Assembly (NCBI RefSeq): GCF_004363095.1
Contig: NZ_SNYO01000003.1
Span: forward strand, 744,001-808,000
DNA length: 64,000 bases
Origin: Actinomycetospora succinea
GTDB taxonomy: Bacteria; Actinomycetota; Actinomycetes; Mycobacteriales; Pseudonocardiaceae
Reading direction: 5' to 3'
Position numbers and translations under genes: made by a program. Below are positions 35,332 through 45,050 of the stretch, one piece after another; position 1 is the first letter of the stretch; each line of letters opens with the position of its first letter. The notes beneath the pieces were generated by a model. The model made no database searches. It was given only the letters and a program-made list of their open reading frames with translations, and was not told where the DNA came from.

Positions 35332-36867
35332 GTGCGCATCGGTGTGCCCCGGGAGACCGGGGAGCACGAGACCCGGGTGGCCGCGACCCCGGCCACCGTG
35401 GTGGGTCTGACCAACCTGGGGGCGACGGTCGTCGTCGAGCCGGGGGCGGGGGAGCACGCGAGCTTCCCGGACGCGGACTACGTCGCCGCCGGCGCCGAGC
35501 TCGGTGACCCGTGGACGGCGGACGTGGTGCTCGCGCTCCGCACGCCCGACGCCGAGCGCCTCGACCGCATGGCCGCCGGGACCACGCTCGTCGCGATGGT
35601 CGGCCCCGCCCGCAACCCGGCGGTGCTCGAGGACCTCGCCGCCCGCGGGCTCACCGTGCTGGCCACCGACGCGGTGCCGCGCATCTCGCGCGCCCAGTCG
35701 CTCGACGTCCTCAGCTCCATGGCGAACATCGCGGGCTACCGCGCGGTCGTCGAGGCCGCCCACCGCTTCGGGCGCTTCTTCACCGGCCAGGTCACCGCCG
35801 CGGGCAAGGTCCCGCCGGCGACGGTGCTGGTCGCGGGCGCCGGCGTCGCCGGGCTCGCGGCCATCGGCGCGGCGTCGAGCCTCGGTGCCGTCGTGCGGGC
35901 CACCGACCCGCGCCCCGAGGTCGCCGAGCAGGTCCGCTCCCTGGGTGGCGAGTTCCTCGCCGTCGAGGTCGAGCAGGAGGCCAGCGCCGACGGGTACGCC
36001 CGCGCCACCTCCGAGGCCTACGACGCGCGCGCCGCGGAGATCTACAGCGAGCAGGCCGCCGACGTCGACGTCGTCGTCACCACCGCCCTCATCCCCGGGC
36101 GCGCGGCGCCGCGCCTGCTCACGGCCGCCGACGTCGCGAGCATGAAGCCCGGCAGCGTCATCGTCGACATGGCCGCGAGCCAGGGCGGCAACGTCGAGGG
36201 CTCGGTGGCCGACCAGGTCGTCGTCACCGAGAACGGCGTGACCATCGTCGGGCACACCGACCTCGCCGCCCGCCTGCCCACCCAGGCCTCGCAGCTCTAC
36301 GGCACCAACCTGCTCAACCTCCTCAAGCTGCTCGTCCCCGAGAAGGACGGCCGGCTCGTCCTCGACCTCGAGGACGTGGTCATCCGCTCGATGACCGTGA
36401 CCCACCACGGCGACGTGCTCTGGCCGCCGCCGCCCATCCCGGTCTCCGCCGCCCCAAGCGTGCCGGTCGAGCCGGTGGCCTCGACCCCCGTTGTCGAGCC
36501 GCAGCGCCCGGCGTCCCCCGCGCGCCGCTACGCGCTCGTGGCGGTGGCGTTCGCGCTGCTCTTCGTGGCGACGGCGTTCGCGCCCCCGGAGCTCGCCACC
36601 AACCTCACGGTGTTCGTGCTGGCCGTCGTCATCGGCTACTACGTCATCGGCAAGGTCCACCACGCCCTGCACACGCCGCTGATGTCGGTGACCAACGCGA
36701 TCTCGGGGGTGGTCGTGGTCGGGGCGCTGCTGCAGTTCGGCCAGCACGGCGTCGTCGTCTCGGTGCTCGCGTTCGTCGCGGTGCTGCTGGCCAGCATCAA
36801 CATCGTCGGCGGGTTCGCGGTGACGCGGCGGATGCTGGCCATGTTCACGAAGGGATCCGCCCAGTGA
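35332..36867 (+). CDS. pntA: NAD(P) transhydrogenase subunit alpha
   Basis: A 511-residue protein from GTG 35332 with GGGAG eight bases upstream. It begins [20 protein letters not shown], the alanine-dehydrogenase/PNT N-terminal signature, followed by the NAD-binding Rossmann domain ([17 protein letters not shown]) and a conserved [16 protein letters not shown]. After a proline-rich linker (about residues 365-400) come four membrane spans, so the alpha1 and alpha2 parts are fused as in E. coli PntA. With PntB it couples hydride transfer between NADH and NADP+ to proton entry, supplying NADPH. Confidence 0.96.
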   Translation: MRIGVPRETGEHETRVAATPATVVGLTNLGATVVVEPGAGEHASFPDADYVAAGAELGDPWTADVVLALRTPDAERLDRMAAGTTLVAMVGPARNPAVLEDLAARGLTVLATDAVPRISRAQSLDVLSSMANIAGYRAVVEAAHRFGRFFTGQVTAAGKVPPATVLVAGAGVAGLAAIGAASSLGAVVRATDPRPEVAEQVRSLGGEFLAVEVEQEASADGYARATSEAYDARAAEIYSEQAADVDVVVTTALIPGRAAPRLLTAADVASMKPGSVIVDMAASQGGNVEGSVADQVVVTENGVTIVGHTDLAARLPTQASQLYGTNLLNLLKLLVPEKDGRLVLDLEDVVIRSMTVTHHGDVLWPPPPIPVSAAPSVPVEPVASTPVVEPQRPASPARRYALVAVAFALLFVATAFAPPELATNLTVFVLAVVIGYYVIGKVHHALHTPLMSVTNAISGVVVVGALLQFGQHGVVVSVLAFVAVLLASINIVGGFAVTRRMLAMFTKGSAQ

Positions 36868-38270
36868 GCGCCGGAGCCGCCGCGACCGCGGCCTACGTCG
36901 TCGCCGCCCTGCTCACGGTGATGAGCCTCGCGGGCCTGTCCAAGCACGAGACGGCCCGGGCGGGCGTCGCCTACGGCATCGCCGGCATGGCGGTCGCCCT
37001 GGTCGCGACCGTGGTGATGGTGGCCGAGTCGATCCCGGCCGGTGCCGTCGCGCTGCTCGCCGTCGCGATGGTGGTCGGCGGCGGGATCGGGCTCTGGCGT
37101 GCCCGCGTCGTCGAGATGACCGGCATGCCCGAGCTCATCGCCCTGCTGCACAGCTTCGTCGGCCTCGCCGCGGTGCTCGTCGGGTGGAACGGCTACCTCG
37201 AGGTCGAGGCCCTCGGGCCGGCCCAGACCACCGTGGCGCCGGAGCTGCTCGGCATCCACTCCGTCGAGGTCGGCATCGGGGTGTTCATCGGTGCCGTGAC
37301 GTTCACCGGCTCGATCGTCGCCTACGGGAAGCTGTCCGGGCGCATGAAGTCGCGCCCGCTGACGCTGCCGGGCAAGAACGCCCTCAACCTCGGCGCGCTG
37401 GTGGCCTTCGCCGCGCTGACCGTCGGGTTCACCGTGGCCCCCTCGCTCGGCCTGATGATCGCGATCACCGCGGTCGCGCTGGCGCTGGGCTGGCACCTGG
37501 TCGCCTCGATCGGCGGCGGCGACATGCCCGTCGTCGTCTCGATGCTCAACAGCTACTCGGGGTGGGCGGCGGCCGCGTCGGGCTTCCTGCTCGACAACAC
37601 CCTGCTGATCGTCACCGGCGCGCTCGTCGGGTCGTCCGGTGCCTACCTGTCGTACGTGATGTGCCAGGCGATGAACCGCTCGTTCCTCTCGGTCATCGCC
37701 GGCGGGTTCGGGGTCGAGTCGGGGACGTCGGCGAGCACGGTCGAGGGCGAGCACCGCGAGGTCTCGGCCGACGACGTCGCCGCGATGCTCACCGACGCGT
37801 CGTCGGTCGTGATCGTGCCCGGCTACGGCATGGCGGTGGCCCAGGCGCAGTACCCGGTCGCCGACCTCACCCGCCGCCTCCAGGAGCGCGGCGTCGAGGT
37901 CCGCTTCGGCATCCACCCGGTGGCCGGGCGCCTGCCCGGGCACATGAACGTGCTGCTCGCCGAGGCCAAGGTCCCCTACGACATCGTGCTCGAGATGGAC
38001 GAGATCAACGACGACCTGGCGTCCACCAGCGTCGTCCTCGTCATCGGCGCCAACGACACCGTCAACCCGGCGGCGATGGACGACCCGGCCAGCCCGATCG
38101 CGGGGATGCCGGTGCTGCGCGTGTGGGAGGCGAAGGACGTCGTCGTCTTCAAGCGCTCGATGGCCGTGGGCTACGCGGGCGTGCAGAACCCGCTGTTCTT
38201 CCGCGAGAACACCTCGATGATCTTCGGCGACGCGCGGGTGCGCGTGGAGGACATCATCAAGGCGATCTGA
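36864..38270 (+). CDS. pntB: NAD(P) transhydrogenase subunit beta
   Basis: The product is 468 residues starting at a GTG that overlaps the pntA stop (GTGA). The first 260 residues hold eight to nine spans, including the conserved [12 protein letters not shown] and [16 protein letters not shown]. The C-terminal NADP(H)-binding domain III has [38 protein letters not shown] and [12 protein letters not shown]. It is the proton-channel half of the enzyme. The last 14 bases overlap the end of the convergent ankyrin gene. Confidence 0.97.
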   Translation: MSAGAAATAAYVVAALLTVMSLAGLSKHETARAGVAYGIAGMAVALVATVVMVAESIPAGAVALLAVAMVVGGGIGLWRARVVEMTGMPELIALLHSFVGLAAVLVGWNGYLEVEALGPAQTTVAPELLGIHSVEVGIGVFIGAVTFTGSIVAYGKLSGRMKSRPLTLPGKNALNLGALVAFAALTVGFTVAPSLGLMIAITAVALALGWHLVASIGGGDMPVVVSMLNSYSGWAAAASGFLLDNTLLIVTGALVGSSGAYLSYVMCQAMNRSFLSVIAGGFGVESGTSASTVEGEHREVSADDVAAMLTDASSVVIVPGYGMAVAQAQYPVADLTRRLQERGVEVRFGIHPVAGRLPGHMNVLLAEAKVPYDIVLEMDEINDDLASTSVVLVIGANDTVNPAAMDDPASPIAGMPVLRVWEAKDVVVFKRSMAVGYAGVQNPLFFRENTSMIFGDARVRVEDIIKAI

Positions 38271-38658
38271 GTACCTCCAGCAGGTCCTCGCGGCCGAACA
38301 TCCGCGCCGTCTCGATGGCGGTCGGGTGCCCGGCCTGCGGGTCGGCGCCGCCGGCGACCAGCGCGCGGACCACGGCGTCCTCGCCCTTGAACACGGCCCC
38401 GGCGAGCGGCGACTGCCCGCGGTCGTTGAGCCGGTCGACGTCGGCGCCGCGGGCGACGAGCGCGGTCACCGCGTCGGCGTGACCGTGGTACGCGGCGAGC
38501 ATGACGAGCGTGTCGCCCTTCTCGTTCGTCAGGTTCGCGGGGACGCCGGCGTCGACGTAGGACGCCAGCGATGCCGCATCGCCCGCACGGGCGAGGTCGA
38601 ACACCCGCGTCGCGAGCTCCCGTACGGCGTCGTCGGGCTCGCCCGGTTCGTCGCTCAT
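38257..38658 (-). CDS. Ankyrin repeat protein
   Basis: The product is 133 residues from ATG 38658. It contains about three ankyrin repeats: [20 protein letters not shown], then [20 protein letters not shown], then a degenerate final unit ([18 protein letters not shown]). It is a soluble protein-binding scaffold with unknown partner. TAGACT lies at -14 to -9 (38667-38672), so the transcript may be leaderless. A 1056-codon open frame continues upstream on this strand, but that is a shadow of the phosphatase and permease genes. Confidence 0.88.
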   Translation of the reverse strand: MSDEPGEPDDAVRELATRVFDLARAGDAASLASYVDAGVPANLTNEKGDTLVMLAAYHGHADAVTALVARGADVDRLNDRGQSPLAGAVFKGEDAVVRALVAGGADPQAGHPTAIETARMFGREDLLEVLRSP

Positions 38659-38669
38659 CGGGCCCGAGT

Positions 38670-39830
38670 CTAGGAGCGCGCGAGCAGGAAGGGGACGTGC
38701 TGCTCGGCGTCGGTGAGCGAGCCGTGGTGCCCGACGAGCCCGGTCTCCATCGGCTCGATGCGCGAGCGCACCAATGTCCAGTTGCCCTGCGCGGCCGCCA
38801 CGACGTCGCCGATGCGCCCGCGCGCGGTGTCCGCGACCTCGGGGCCGAACCAGCCCTCGGCGATCGCCTCGTCCCGGGTCCGCACCCACGCCGCCTCGCC
38901 GAGCTCCTCGCGCCACGCGGCGGTCACGTCGTCGAGGGCGCCGTCGGCGACGAACACGTGCCGGACCCGGGCCTCCCCGGCCAGGCGGCGCACCCCGCCG
39001 AGCAGGGCCGGGGTGGTGTCGATGTCGATGCGCCAGCCGGGGTCGGTGCCGATCATGCCGTGGTCGGCGACGACGGCCAGGACGGTGTCCGACGGCAGAT
39101 CCTCGGCGATCGCGGCGACCAGGCGGTCGACGACCGCGAGCTGGAGGCGCCAGGGCCGGCTCCCCGGGCCGTGCGTGTGCCCGATCATGTCGAGGTCGCC
39201 ATGGTAGGCGTAGCAGAAGGTGCGTTCCTCGGCGGCGTCCGTGGCCAGGGCGTCGAGCACCTCCGCGCCGAGGTCGCCCAGCGCCGACACCCCGTGGAAC
39301 CGCCCGCCGCGCAGCGCCGCGCGCGTCAGCCCGGAGCGACGCTGGATCTCCGGGGCGACGGTGGTGACGGCGACGCCCGCCCGCGCCGCACGCTCCAGCA
39401 CCGTCGGCGCGGCCTGCACCTGCTCGGGCGGGAGCTCGCGGCGCAGGTCGACCGGGTCGATGGCGCCGTGCGCGCACCAGCGCAGCGTGTTGAGGACGAC
39501 GTCGGCAGGCGCCTCGGGGTCGTCGAGCGGCGGCACGCCCATGCTGTAGCCGACGATCCCGTGCTCGCCCGAGGACAGCCCGGTGCCGAGGCTCGTGACG
39601 CTGACCGCGGTGGTCGCCGGGAATCCGGCGACCAGCCGGCGGCCGCGCGCCGCGAGCTCGGCCAGGGCCGGCGCCCGGTCGGCGTGCGCGTCGAGCAGCT
39701 CGGCGCCCAGCCCGTCGACGAGCAGCAGCGCGACCCCGCGGGCCTCGCCGACGCCCAGGACGTCGTCGAACCCCTCGACCCCCAGGGCGGCGACCAGCGA
39801 GGGCGAGACGTCGGCGAGGGTTCCCGTCAC
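38670..39830 (-). CDS. Alkaline phosphatase superfamily nucleotide pyrophosphatase/phosphodiesterase
   Basis: A 386-residue protein. The metal-binding and nucleophile motifs of the superfamily are in order: ALLLVDGLGAELL (first Asp), FPATTAVSVTSLGTGL (nucleophile Thr), YHGDLDMIGHTHGPGS (Asp/His) and AVVADHGMIG (Asp-His). No signal peptide is seen, so it is probably cytoplasmic, like other actinobacterial members between metabolic genes. The substrate is unknown: a phosphodiester or nucleotide. The next gene on the same strand upstream is the MctP-type permease. Confidence 0.87.
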   Translation of the reverse strand: MTGTLADVSPSLVAALGVEGFDDVLGVGEARGVALLLVDGLGAELLDAHADRAPALAELAARGRRLVAGFPATTAVSVTSLGTGLSSGEHGIVGYSMGVPPLDDPEAPADVVLNTLRWCAHGAIDPVDLRRELPPEQVQAAPTVLERAARAGVAVTTVAPEIQRRSGLTRAALRGGRFHGVSALGDLGAEVLDALATDAAEERTFCYAYHGDLDMIGHTHGPGSRPWRLQLAVVDRLVAAIAEDLPSDTVLAVVADHGMIGTDPGWRIDIDTTPALLGGVRRLAGEARVRHVFVADGALDDVTAAWREELGEAAWVRTRDEAIAEGWFGPEVADTARGRIGDVVAAAQGNWTLVRSRIEPMETGLVGHHGSLTDAEQHVPFLLARS

Positions 39831-39851
39831 GGGCCGGAGTATGGACCAGGC

Positions 39852-41510
39852 CTACGTGCTCGCCACCGCCTCCGGCTTCGTCTCCTCGGGCACGCGGGTC
39901 GCGTGGTAGTCCGCGGCGGTGGTGTGGTCCCGGCCCTCGGGCGTCCCCACCGCGCGCAGCACGAGCGTCACGACGGCGGCCACGACGAGGTTGAGGATCA
40001 GCGCCACGAACCCGACGTAGATCTGCACCTTCGACCCGTCCCAGGGCGCCCAGCCGAAGAACGACAGCTTGTCCAGCGCGAGCGCCGAGCCGCCGAAGTG
40101 CCGGCCGGTGTTCGGGTTGGTGATGCCGTAGAGCAGGTACATGCCCCACGCCAGGCCGGCGACCCACCCGGCCACGAGCGCCCAGCGGTGGAACCAGCGC
40201 GTGTAGAGCGCGATCGCCACCGACGGCAGCGTCATCAGGATGATCACGCCGCCGATGAGCTGGAGGTCGACCGAGAACTGCGGGTCGATGAGGACGATGA
40301 ACAGCACCGCGCCGACCTTGACCACCAGCGACGCGAGCTTGGCCTGGCGGGCCTCCTCGCGCGGGGTCGCGTTGCGGTGGAGGAACTCCTTGTAGATGTT
40401 GCGGGTCCACAGGTTCGCCGCGGCGATCGACATGATCGCGGCGGGCACCAGCGCGCCGATGCCGATCGCCGCGAACGCGATGCCGGCGAACCACGACGGG
40501 AACTGGTTGTCGAAGAGCACGGGGACGATCGTGTTGGTGTCCGCGCGCCCGGTGGAGCCGTTGACGATCGGCTTCACCCCGGCCGCGATCGCGACGTACC
40601 CGAGCAGGGCGAGCAGGGCCAGCAGGAACGAGTAGGCCGGCAGCGCGGCCATGTTCCGCCGGATCGTGCCGCGGCTCTGGCTGGAGAGCACGCCGGTCAC
40701 CGAGTGCGGGTAGAGGAACAGGGCGAGCGCGCTGCCCAGCGCCAGCGTGGCGTACTGCAGCTGGTTGTTCGCCGTGAGCAGGATCGAGCCCGCCGGCTGA
40801 CCGGTGGTGGGCGACGGCTGCGAGAGCTTCGCCTGGCCCGCATCGAAGATCGCCGACCAGCCGCCGAGCTTGAGCGGCAGGTAGATGATCGCGACGAGGA
40901 TGACGATGTAGATCAGGATGTCCTTGACCACCGCGATCAGCGCGGGCGCCCGCAGCCCCGACTGGTAGGTGTAGGCCGCGAGCACGACGAAGGCGACGAA
41001 CAGCGGCGCGTGGCCCCAGAACCCGGTGCCGTTGAGCCCGATCGTGCGCAGCACGGCCTCGAGCCCGGCGAGCTGCAGGGCGATGTAGGGCATCGTCGCG
41101 ACGATCCCGGTGATCGCGATGAGCAGCGCGAGGACCGGGGAGTCGTAGCGGCCGCGGACGAAGTCGGCCGGGGTGACGTAGCCGTGCACCCGCGAGACCG
41201 ACCACAGGCGCAGCAGCGGCAGCATGACCAGCGGGAACGCGATGATCGTGTAGGGCACCGCGTAGAAGCCGAGCGCGCCCGAGGAGAACAGCAGCGCGGG
41301 GATCGCGACGAACGTGTAGGCGGTGTAGAGGTCGCCGCCGAGCAGGAACCACGTCACCCACGAGCCGAACTTGCGCCCGCCGAGGCCCCACTCGTCGAGG
41401 TGCTGGAGGTCGGTCGCCCGGCGCCACCGGCTCGCCATGAAGCCCATGACGGCGACACCGAGGAAGAGCAGCGTGAAGATGACCAGCTCGGTGGTCTGGG
41501 TGCCGCTCAC
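39852..41510 (-). CDS. mctP: MctP-type monocarboxylate permease (sodium:solute symporter family)
   Basis: The product is 552 residues from a GTG that overlaps the stop of the DUF3311 gene. It has thirteen or so spans of the SSF family. Characteristic segments are LGGRKFGSWVTWFLLGGDLY near residue 45, GYVTPADFVRGRYDS, PHSVTGVLSSQSRGTIRRN and GIGALVPAAIMSIAAANLW. Relatives transport lactate, pyruvate, acetate or propionate. Pairing with a small DUF3311 membrane protein is typical of this subgroup. Proximity to pckG fits growth on C3 acids. Confidence 0.88.
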   Translation of the reverse strand: MSGTQTTELVIFTLLFLGVAVMGFMASRWRRATDLQHLDEWGLGGRKFGSWVTWFLLGGDLYTAYTFVAIPALLFSSGALGFYAVPYTIIAFPLVMLPLLRLWSVSRVHGYVTPADFVRGRYDSPVLALLIAITGIVATMPYIALQLAGLEAVLRTIGLNGTGFWGHAPLFVAFVVLAAYTYQSGLRAPALIAVVKDILIYIVILVAIIYLPLKLGGWSAIFDAGQAKLSQPSPTTGQPAGSILLTANNQLQYATLALGSALALFLYPHSVTGVLSSQSRGTIRRNMAALPAYSFLLALLALLGYVAIAAGVKPIVNGSTGRADTNTIVPVLFDNQFPSWFAGIAFAAIGIGALVPAAIMSIAAANLWTRNIYKEFLHRNATPREEARQAKLASLVVKVGAVLFIVLIDPQFSVDLQLIGGVIILMTLPSVAIALYTRWFHRWALVAGWVAGLAWGMYLLYGITNPNTGRHFGGSALALDKLSFFGWAPWDGSKVQIYVGFVALILNLVVAAVVTLVLRAVGTPEGRDHTTAADYHATRVPEETKPEAVAST

Positions 41511-41782
41511 TGCTCGCCCTCCTCGTCGACGTGGCGGGTCAGGCGGTGGACCGCGACCGTGCAGAGGATGCCGACCGGGATGACGAGCAGCTGGAACCAG
41601 TAGAAGAACGGCAGCCCCGCGAGCGTCGGCTCCTCGCTGTTGAACAGGAACGGCAGGATCGACACGAGCGGGATCAGCAGCAGCAGGTTGATCCACCGGA
41701 ACCGGACGTCCGTCCAGCCCCGGGGCGGCGACTCCTCTGCGGTGCTCGAGGACTCCCCGGGCGGTGGGGCGGACGTCGTCAT
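41507..41782 (-). CDS. DUF3311 membrane protein, permease partner
   Basis: A 91-residue protein with a hydrophilic N-terminus and two spans (INLLLLIPLVSILPFLF and FYWFQLLVIPVGILCTVAV), followed by HRLTRHVDEEGE. This is the DUF3311 pattern, a small subunit-like protein always found next to SSF permeases. ATG 41782 has GAGGAGG upstream. TACCAT at 41824-41829 (minus strand) is a plausible -10 for the two-gene operon. Confidence 0.85.
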   Translation of the reverse strand: MTTSAPPPGESSSTAEESPPRGWTDVRFRWINLLLLIPLVSILPFLFNSEEPTLAGLPFFYWFQLLVIPVGILCTVAVHRLTRHVDEEGEQ

Positions 41783-41970
41783 CGTCAGGCCTCCTCATCG
41801 ACGTGCTCACGCAGAGCCGGGCGATGGTAAGCCGGATGTGACGCCGAGGTGAAGCGCTGATGCTGCGCTCTGTGCGCATTCGTGCGCCGAGTGTTCATGC
41901 GATCGGGTGTCCCGCGCCCCGGAGCGCCCGGCCGCCGGTACCCGCTGCGCCGGATGCGCGCAGCCCGGAT

Positions 41971-42021
41971 GAACGAACGGCGCCGTCGCTGCTTCGGGAG
42001 CAGCGACGGCACCGTTCGTTC
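41971..42021 (-). terminator. Strong hairpin terminator after pckG
   Basis: 22-base arms at 41971-41992 and 42000-42021 pair with one mismatch around a 7-base loop, starting 14 bases after the pckG stop. No T tract follows, as is usual for actinobacterial terminators. The remainder of 41783-41970 has no gene. Confidence 0.75.
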
Positions 42022-42034
42022 GTCGCGGAGCGGG

Positions 42035-43864
42035 CTAGCTCGCGTCGAGGCGCTGCTTGAGGGCCTCGAGCTCGTCGCGCATCGAGGTCGGCAGCTTCTC
42101 GCCGATCTTGGCGAACCACTCCTCGATGAGCGGCAGCTCCTCGCGCCACTCGTCGGCGTCGAAGTGCAGCGACGCCTCGATGTCCTCCATCGGCTCGGAC
42201 AGGCCCTCGACGTCGATCTGGTCGGCGCTCGGCACGTGGCCGATCGGCGTCTCGGTGGCGGCGGCCTTGCCCTCGAGCCGCTCGATGATCCACTTGAGGA
42301 CACGGCTGTTCTCGCCGAACCCGGGCCACAGGAAGCGGTTGTCCTCGCCCCGGCGGAACCAGTTGACGTAGAAGATCGACGGCAGCTTGGTGGCGTCCGC
42401 GCTCTTGCCCACGTCCACCCAGTGCTGGAAGTAGTCGCCGACGTTGTAGCCGAGGAAGGGCAGCATCGCCATCGGGTCGCGCCGGACCTGGCCCTTGCCG
42501 CCCTTGGCCGCGGCCGTCATCTCGCTCGACATCGTGGCGCCCATGAAGGTGCCGTGCTGCCAGTCGAACGACTCGGTGACCAGCGGGATCGTCGTCTTGC
42601 GGCGGCCGCCGAACAGGATCGCGGAGATCGGCACGCCCTGCGGGTCGTCCCACTCGGGCGCGACGACGGGGCACTGCGAGATCGGCACGGTGTAGCGCGA
42701 GTTCGGGTGCGCGGCCGGCTTCGCCGTACCGGGCGTCCAGTCGTCGCCCGTCCAGGCGGTGAGGTGCTCGGGGTCGCCCTCGAGGCCCTCCCACCAGACG
42801 TCGCCGTCGTCGGTGAGCGCGACGTTGGTGAACAGGGCGTTGCCGTGCTCGATGGTGCGCATCGCGTTCGGGTTGGTCTTCCAGTTCGTCCCGGGCGCCA
42901 CGCCGAAGAAGCCGAACTCGGGGTTGACCGCGTAGAGGCGGCCGTCGGCGCCGAAGCGCATCCAGGCGATGTCGTCGCCGACGGTCTCGGCGCGCCAGCC
43001 CGGGATCGTGGGCTGGAGCATCGCGAGGTTCGTCTTGCCGCAGGCCGACGGGAAGGCGGCCGCGATGTAGTACGCCTTCTCCTCCGGGCTGATCAGCTTG
43101 AGGATGAGCATGTGCTCGGCGAGCCAGCCCTCGTCGCGCGCCATCGCCGAGGCGATGCGCAGCGAGTAGCACTTCTTGCCCAACAGCGCGTTGCCGCCGT
43201 ACCCGGACCCGAAGCTCCAGATCTCACGGGTGTCGGGGAAGTGGCTGATGTACTTCGTGTCGTTGCACGGCCACTTCACGTCCTGCTGGCCGGGCTCGAG
43301 CGGCGCGCCGACCGAGTGCAGCGCCGGGACCCACTCCGTGTCGCCCTCGTCGAGGCGCTTCTGCACCTCGGGGCCCATGCGGGTCATGATGTGCATCGAG
43401 GTGACGACGTAGGCGCTGTCGGAGATCTCGACGCCCAGCTTGGGGTGCTCGGCGTTCACCGGGCCCATGCAGAACGGGATCACGTACATCGTGCGACCGG
43501 CCATGCACCCGCGGTACAGCTCGGTCATCACGGCCTTCATCTCGGCCGGGTCCATCCAGTTGTTGGTGACCCCCGCGTCGGCCTCGTTGACCGAGCAGAT
43601 GAAGGTGCGCTCCTCGACGCGCGCGACGTCGTCGGGGTCGGAGGCGGCGTAGAACGAGTTCGGCTTCTTGTCCGGGTCGAGCTGCGTGTACGTGCCGGCC
43701 GCGACGAGCTCCTTGGTCAGCCGGTCCCACTCGTCCTGGGACCCGTCGCACCAGACGACCTGGTCCGGCGTGGTCAGCTCGGCGACCTCGGCCACCCAGT
43801 CGATCACCTCACGGCGTCGGATCGGCGGGTTGTCGAGTCCTCGGATGGTCGGAACAGCAGTCAT
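42035..43864 (-). CDS. pckG: Phosphoenolpyruvate carboxykinase (GTP)
   Basis: A 609-residue enzyme interconverting oxaloacetate and PEP. The GTP-type signatures are clear: [12 protein letters not shown], the P-loop-like kinase loop [29 protein letters not shown] and the C-terminal [11 protein letters not shown] 43864 begins [14 protein letters not shown]; the 30 upstream in-frame codons are not family-like. It is the entry step of gluconeogenesis. A 22-bp perfect palindrome lies in its leader and a long hairpin terminates it. Confidence 0.97.
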   Translation of the reverse strand: MTAVPTIRGLDNPPIRRREVIDWVAEVAELTTPDQVVWCDGSQDEWDRLTKELVAAGTYTQLDPDKKPNSFYAASDPDDVARVEERTFICSVNEADAGVTNNWMDPAEMKAVMTELYRGCMAGRTMYVIPFCMGPVNAEHPKLGVEISDSAYVVTSMHIMTRMGPEVQKRLDEGDTEWVPALHSVGAPLEPGQQDVKWPCNDTKYISHFPDTREIWSFGSGYGGNALLGKKCYSLRIASAMARDEGWLAEHMLILKLISPEEKAYYIAAAFPSACGKTNLAMLQPTIPGWRAETVGDDIAWMRFGADGRLYAVNPEFGFFGVAPGTNWKTNPNAMRTIEHGNALFTNVALTDDGDVWWEGLEGDPEHLTAWTGDDWTPGTAKPAAHPNSRYTVPISQCPVVAPEWDDPQGVPISAILFGGRRKTTIPLVTESFDWQHGTFMGATMSSEMTAAAKGGKGQVRRDPMAMLPFLGYNVGDYFQHWVDVGKSADATKLPSIFYVNWFRRGEDNRFLWPGFGENSRVLKWIIERLEGKAAATETPIGHVPSADQIDVEGLSEPMEDIEASLHFDADEWREELPLIEEWFAKIGEKLPTSMRDELEALKQRLDAS

Positions 43865-43946
43865 GCGTCTCCTCGGTCGCTGGCTCGCTCGCCGGAACGC
43901 CGTGGACCGCGAAGCGGCCCCGGTCGCCTCGGGAACGGAGTCATCG

Positions 43947-43968
43947 CCGGGCACGGCGCCGTGCCCGG
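43947..43968. promoter_or_regulatory. 22-bp perfect palindrome in the pckG leader
   Basis: An uninterrupted palindrome with half-site CCGGGCACGGC, 83-104 bases upstream of the pckG ATG. TAACGT at 43994-43999 (minus strand) is a plausible -10, which would place the palindrome about 20 bases into the transcript. It could be an operator or a leader hairpin. The rest of the 205-bp gap shows no gene. Confidence 0.5.
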
Positions 43969-44069
43969 TCGAATACTCCGTCGGTGGTGCTCGACGTTAA
44001 CGAGACTTCGTGAGAACGACACCGCCGGGCGCTGTCGGGGGCCTCACTTCCACGATCAAGCTGAACGAT

Positions 44070-44978
44070 TCAGGCCCGATCGGGCAAACGCAGGGTGTCC
44101 AGAGCGGCCGGCAGGACCTCGCCCAGGGCACCGGTCAGCCGAACGGCCGCCACCCCGTCGGCACGGCTCGGACCGCTGGTCACGACCGCGACCGGCAGCC
44201 CACGACGCGTCGCGGCGTGCACGAAGCGCAGGCCCGACATCACGGTGAGCGACGATCCGAGGACCACCAGTGATCTTGCCCGCTCGACCATCGAGAAACA
44301 GAGGTCGACACGCGGCCGGGGCACCGACTCACCGAAGAAGACCACGTCCGGCTTCAACGGTCCGTCACCGCACCCGGGGCAGGCGGTCATCGTGAAGCGG
44401 TCGAGCTCCGCGTCGGGCAGTTCGGCGTCGCCGTCGGGGTTGATCGCGACCGCGCGGGCGTCGAAGCCGGGGTTCAGGGCCTCGAGGCGCCGCTGGATCT
44501 CCGTGCGGGCCGGCGTCGCACGGCACCCGAGGCAGACGACGCGGTCGAGCGCCCCGTGCAGCTCGACGACGTCGCGCGCGCCCGCCGCCTGGTGCAGCCC
44601 GTCGACGTTCTGGGTGATCACGCCGTTGACGAGGCCCGCGCGCTGGAGCGCCGCGACGGCCCGGTGCCCGTCGTTCGGGCGGGCGCCGGCCATCTGGGCC
44701 CAGCCGACGTGGCTGCGCGCCCAGTACCGGTGGCGCGCGACGGGATCGCCGACGAACGCCTCGTAGGTCATCGGGGCGTGGCGGCGCGCGGCGCTCGTCG
44801 GGCCGCGGTAGTCGGGGATGCCGGAGTCGGTGGAGATCCCGGCGCCGGTGAGCAGCAGCGCGCCGCCCTCGGCGAGCAGCGTCGCGAGCTCGGGCACGTC
44901 GCCGCGGACCGGGACGTCGGCCTCCCACGCCTCCTGCGGCGCGGTGTACCGCATCAGCGACCTGACCACGCCGTCCAT
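44070..44978 (-). CDS. Sir2 family NAD-dependent protein deacylase
   Basis: The product is 302 residues from ATG 44978. The sirtuin core is complete: LTGAGISTDSGIPDYRGP, ITQNVDGLHQAAGA, the catalytic His in VVELHGALDRVVCLGC, the zinc ligands CLGC and CPGC, and LGSSLTVMSGLRFV. It removes acyl groups from lysines and consumes NAD+. In actinobacteria, CoA synthetases and central metabolic enzymes are common substrates. The nearby pckG and propionyl-CoA synthetase genes are of interest but not evidence. A palindromic terminator separates it from the upstream TldE-like gene. Confidence 0.93.
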   Translation of the reverse strand: MDGVVRSLMRYTAPQEAWEADVPVRGDVPELATLLAEGGALLLTGAGISTDSGIPDYRGPTSAARRHAPMTYEAFVGDPVARHRYWARSHVGWAQMAGARPNDGHRAVAALQRAGLVNGVITQNVDGLHQAAGARDVVELHGALDRVVCLGCRATPARTEIQRRLEALNPGFDARAVAINPDGDAELPDAELDRFTMTACPGCGDGPLKPDVVFFGESVPRPRVDLCFSMVERARSLVVLGSSLTVMSGLRFVHAATRRGLPVAVVTSGPSRADGVAAVRLTGALGEVLPAALDTLRLPDRA

Positions 44979-44993
44979 GATGCGCCTCCGGCG

Positions 44994-45039
44994 CACGTGA
45001 GTGTTCCGGGTCGTCGGGGCGACCCGGAACACTCACGTG
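44994..45039. terminator. Terminator, CACGTGAGTG palindrome (copy 2)
   Basis: Perfect 20-bp arms at 44994-45013 and 45020-45039 around TCGGGG. The ends are CACGTGAGTG, as at 7657. The outer flank GGGCGGAGCCCC is the complement of the GGGCTCCGCCC flank of copy 1, so the two copies share more than the stem. It sits between two same-strand genes, 12 bases after the stop of the TldE-like gene. Confidence 0.8.
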
Positions 45040-45050
45040 GGCGGAGCCCC

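Noticed and set aside
38671-41427. A very long minus-strand open frame (over 1000 codons) running upstream from the ankyrin gene
   Set aside because: It lies antiparallel or out of phase with the phosphatase and permease genes and reads as Arg/Pro/Ala-rich shadow. Only its last 133 codons (the ankyrin repeats) look like protein.
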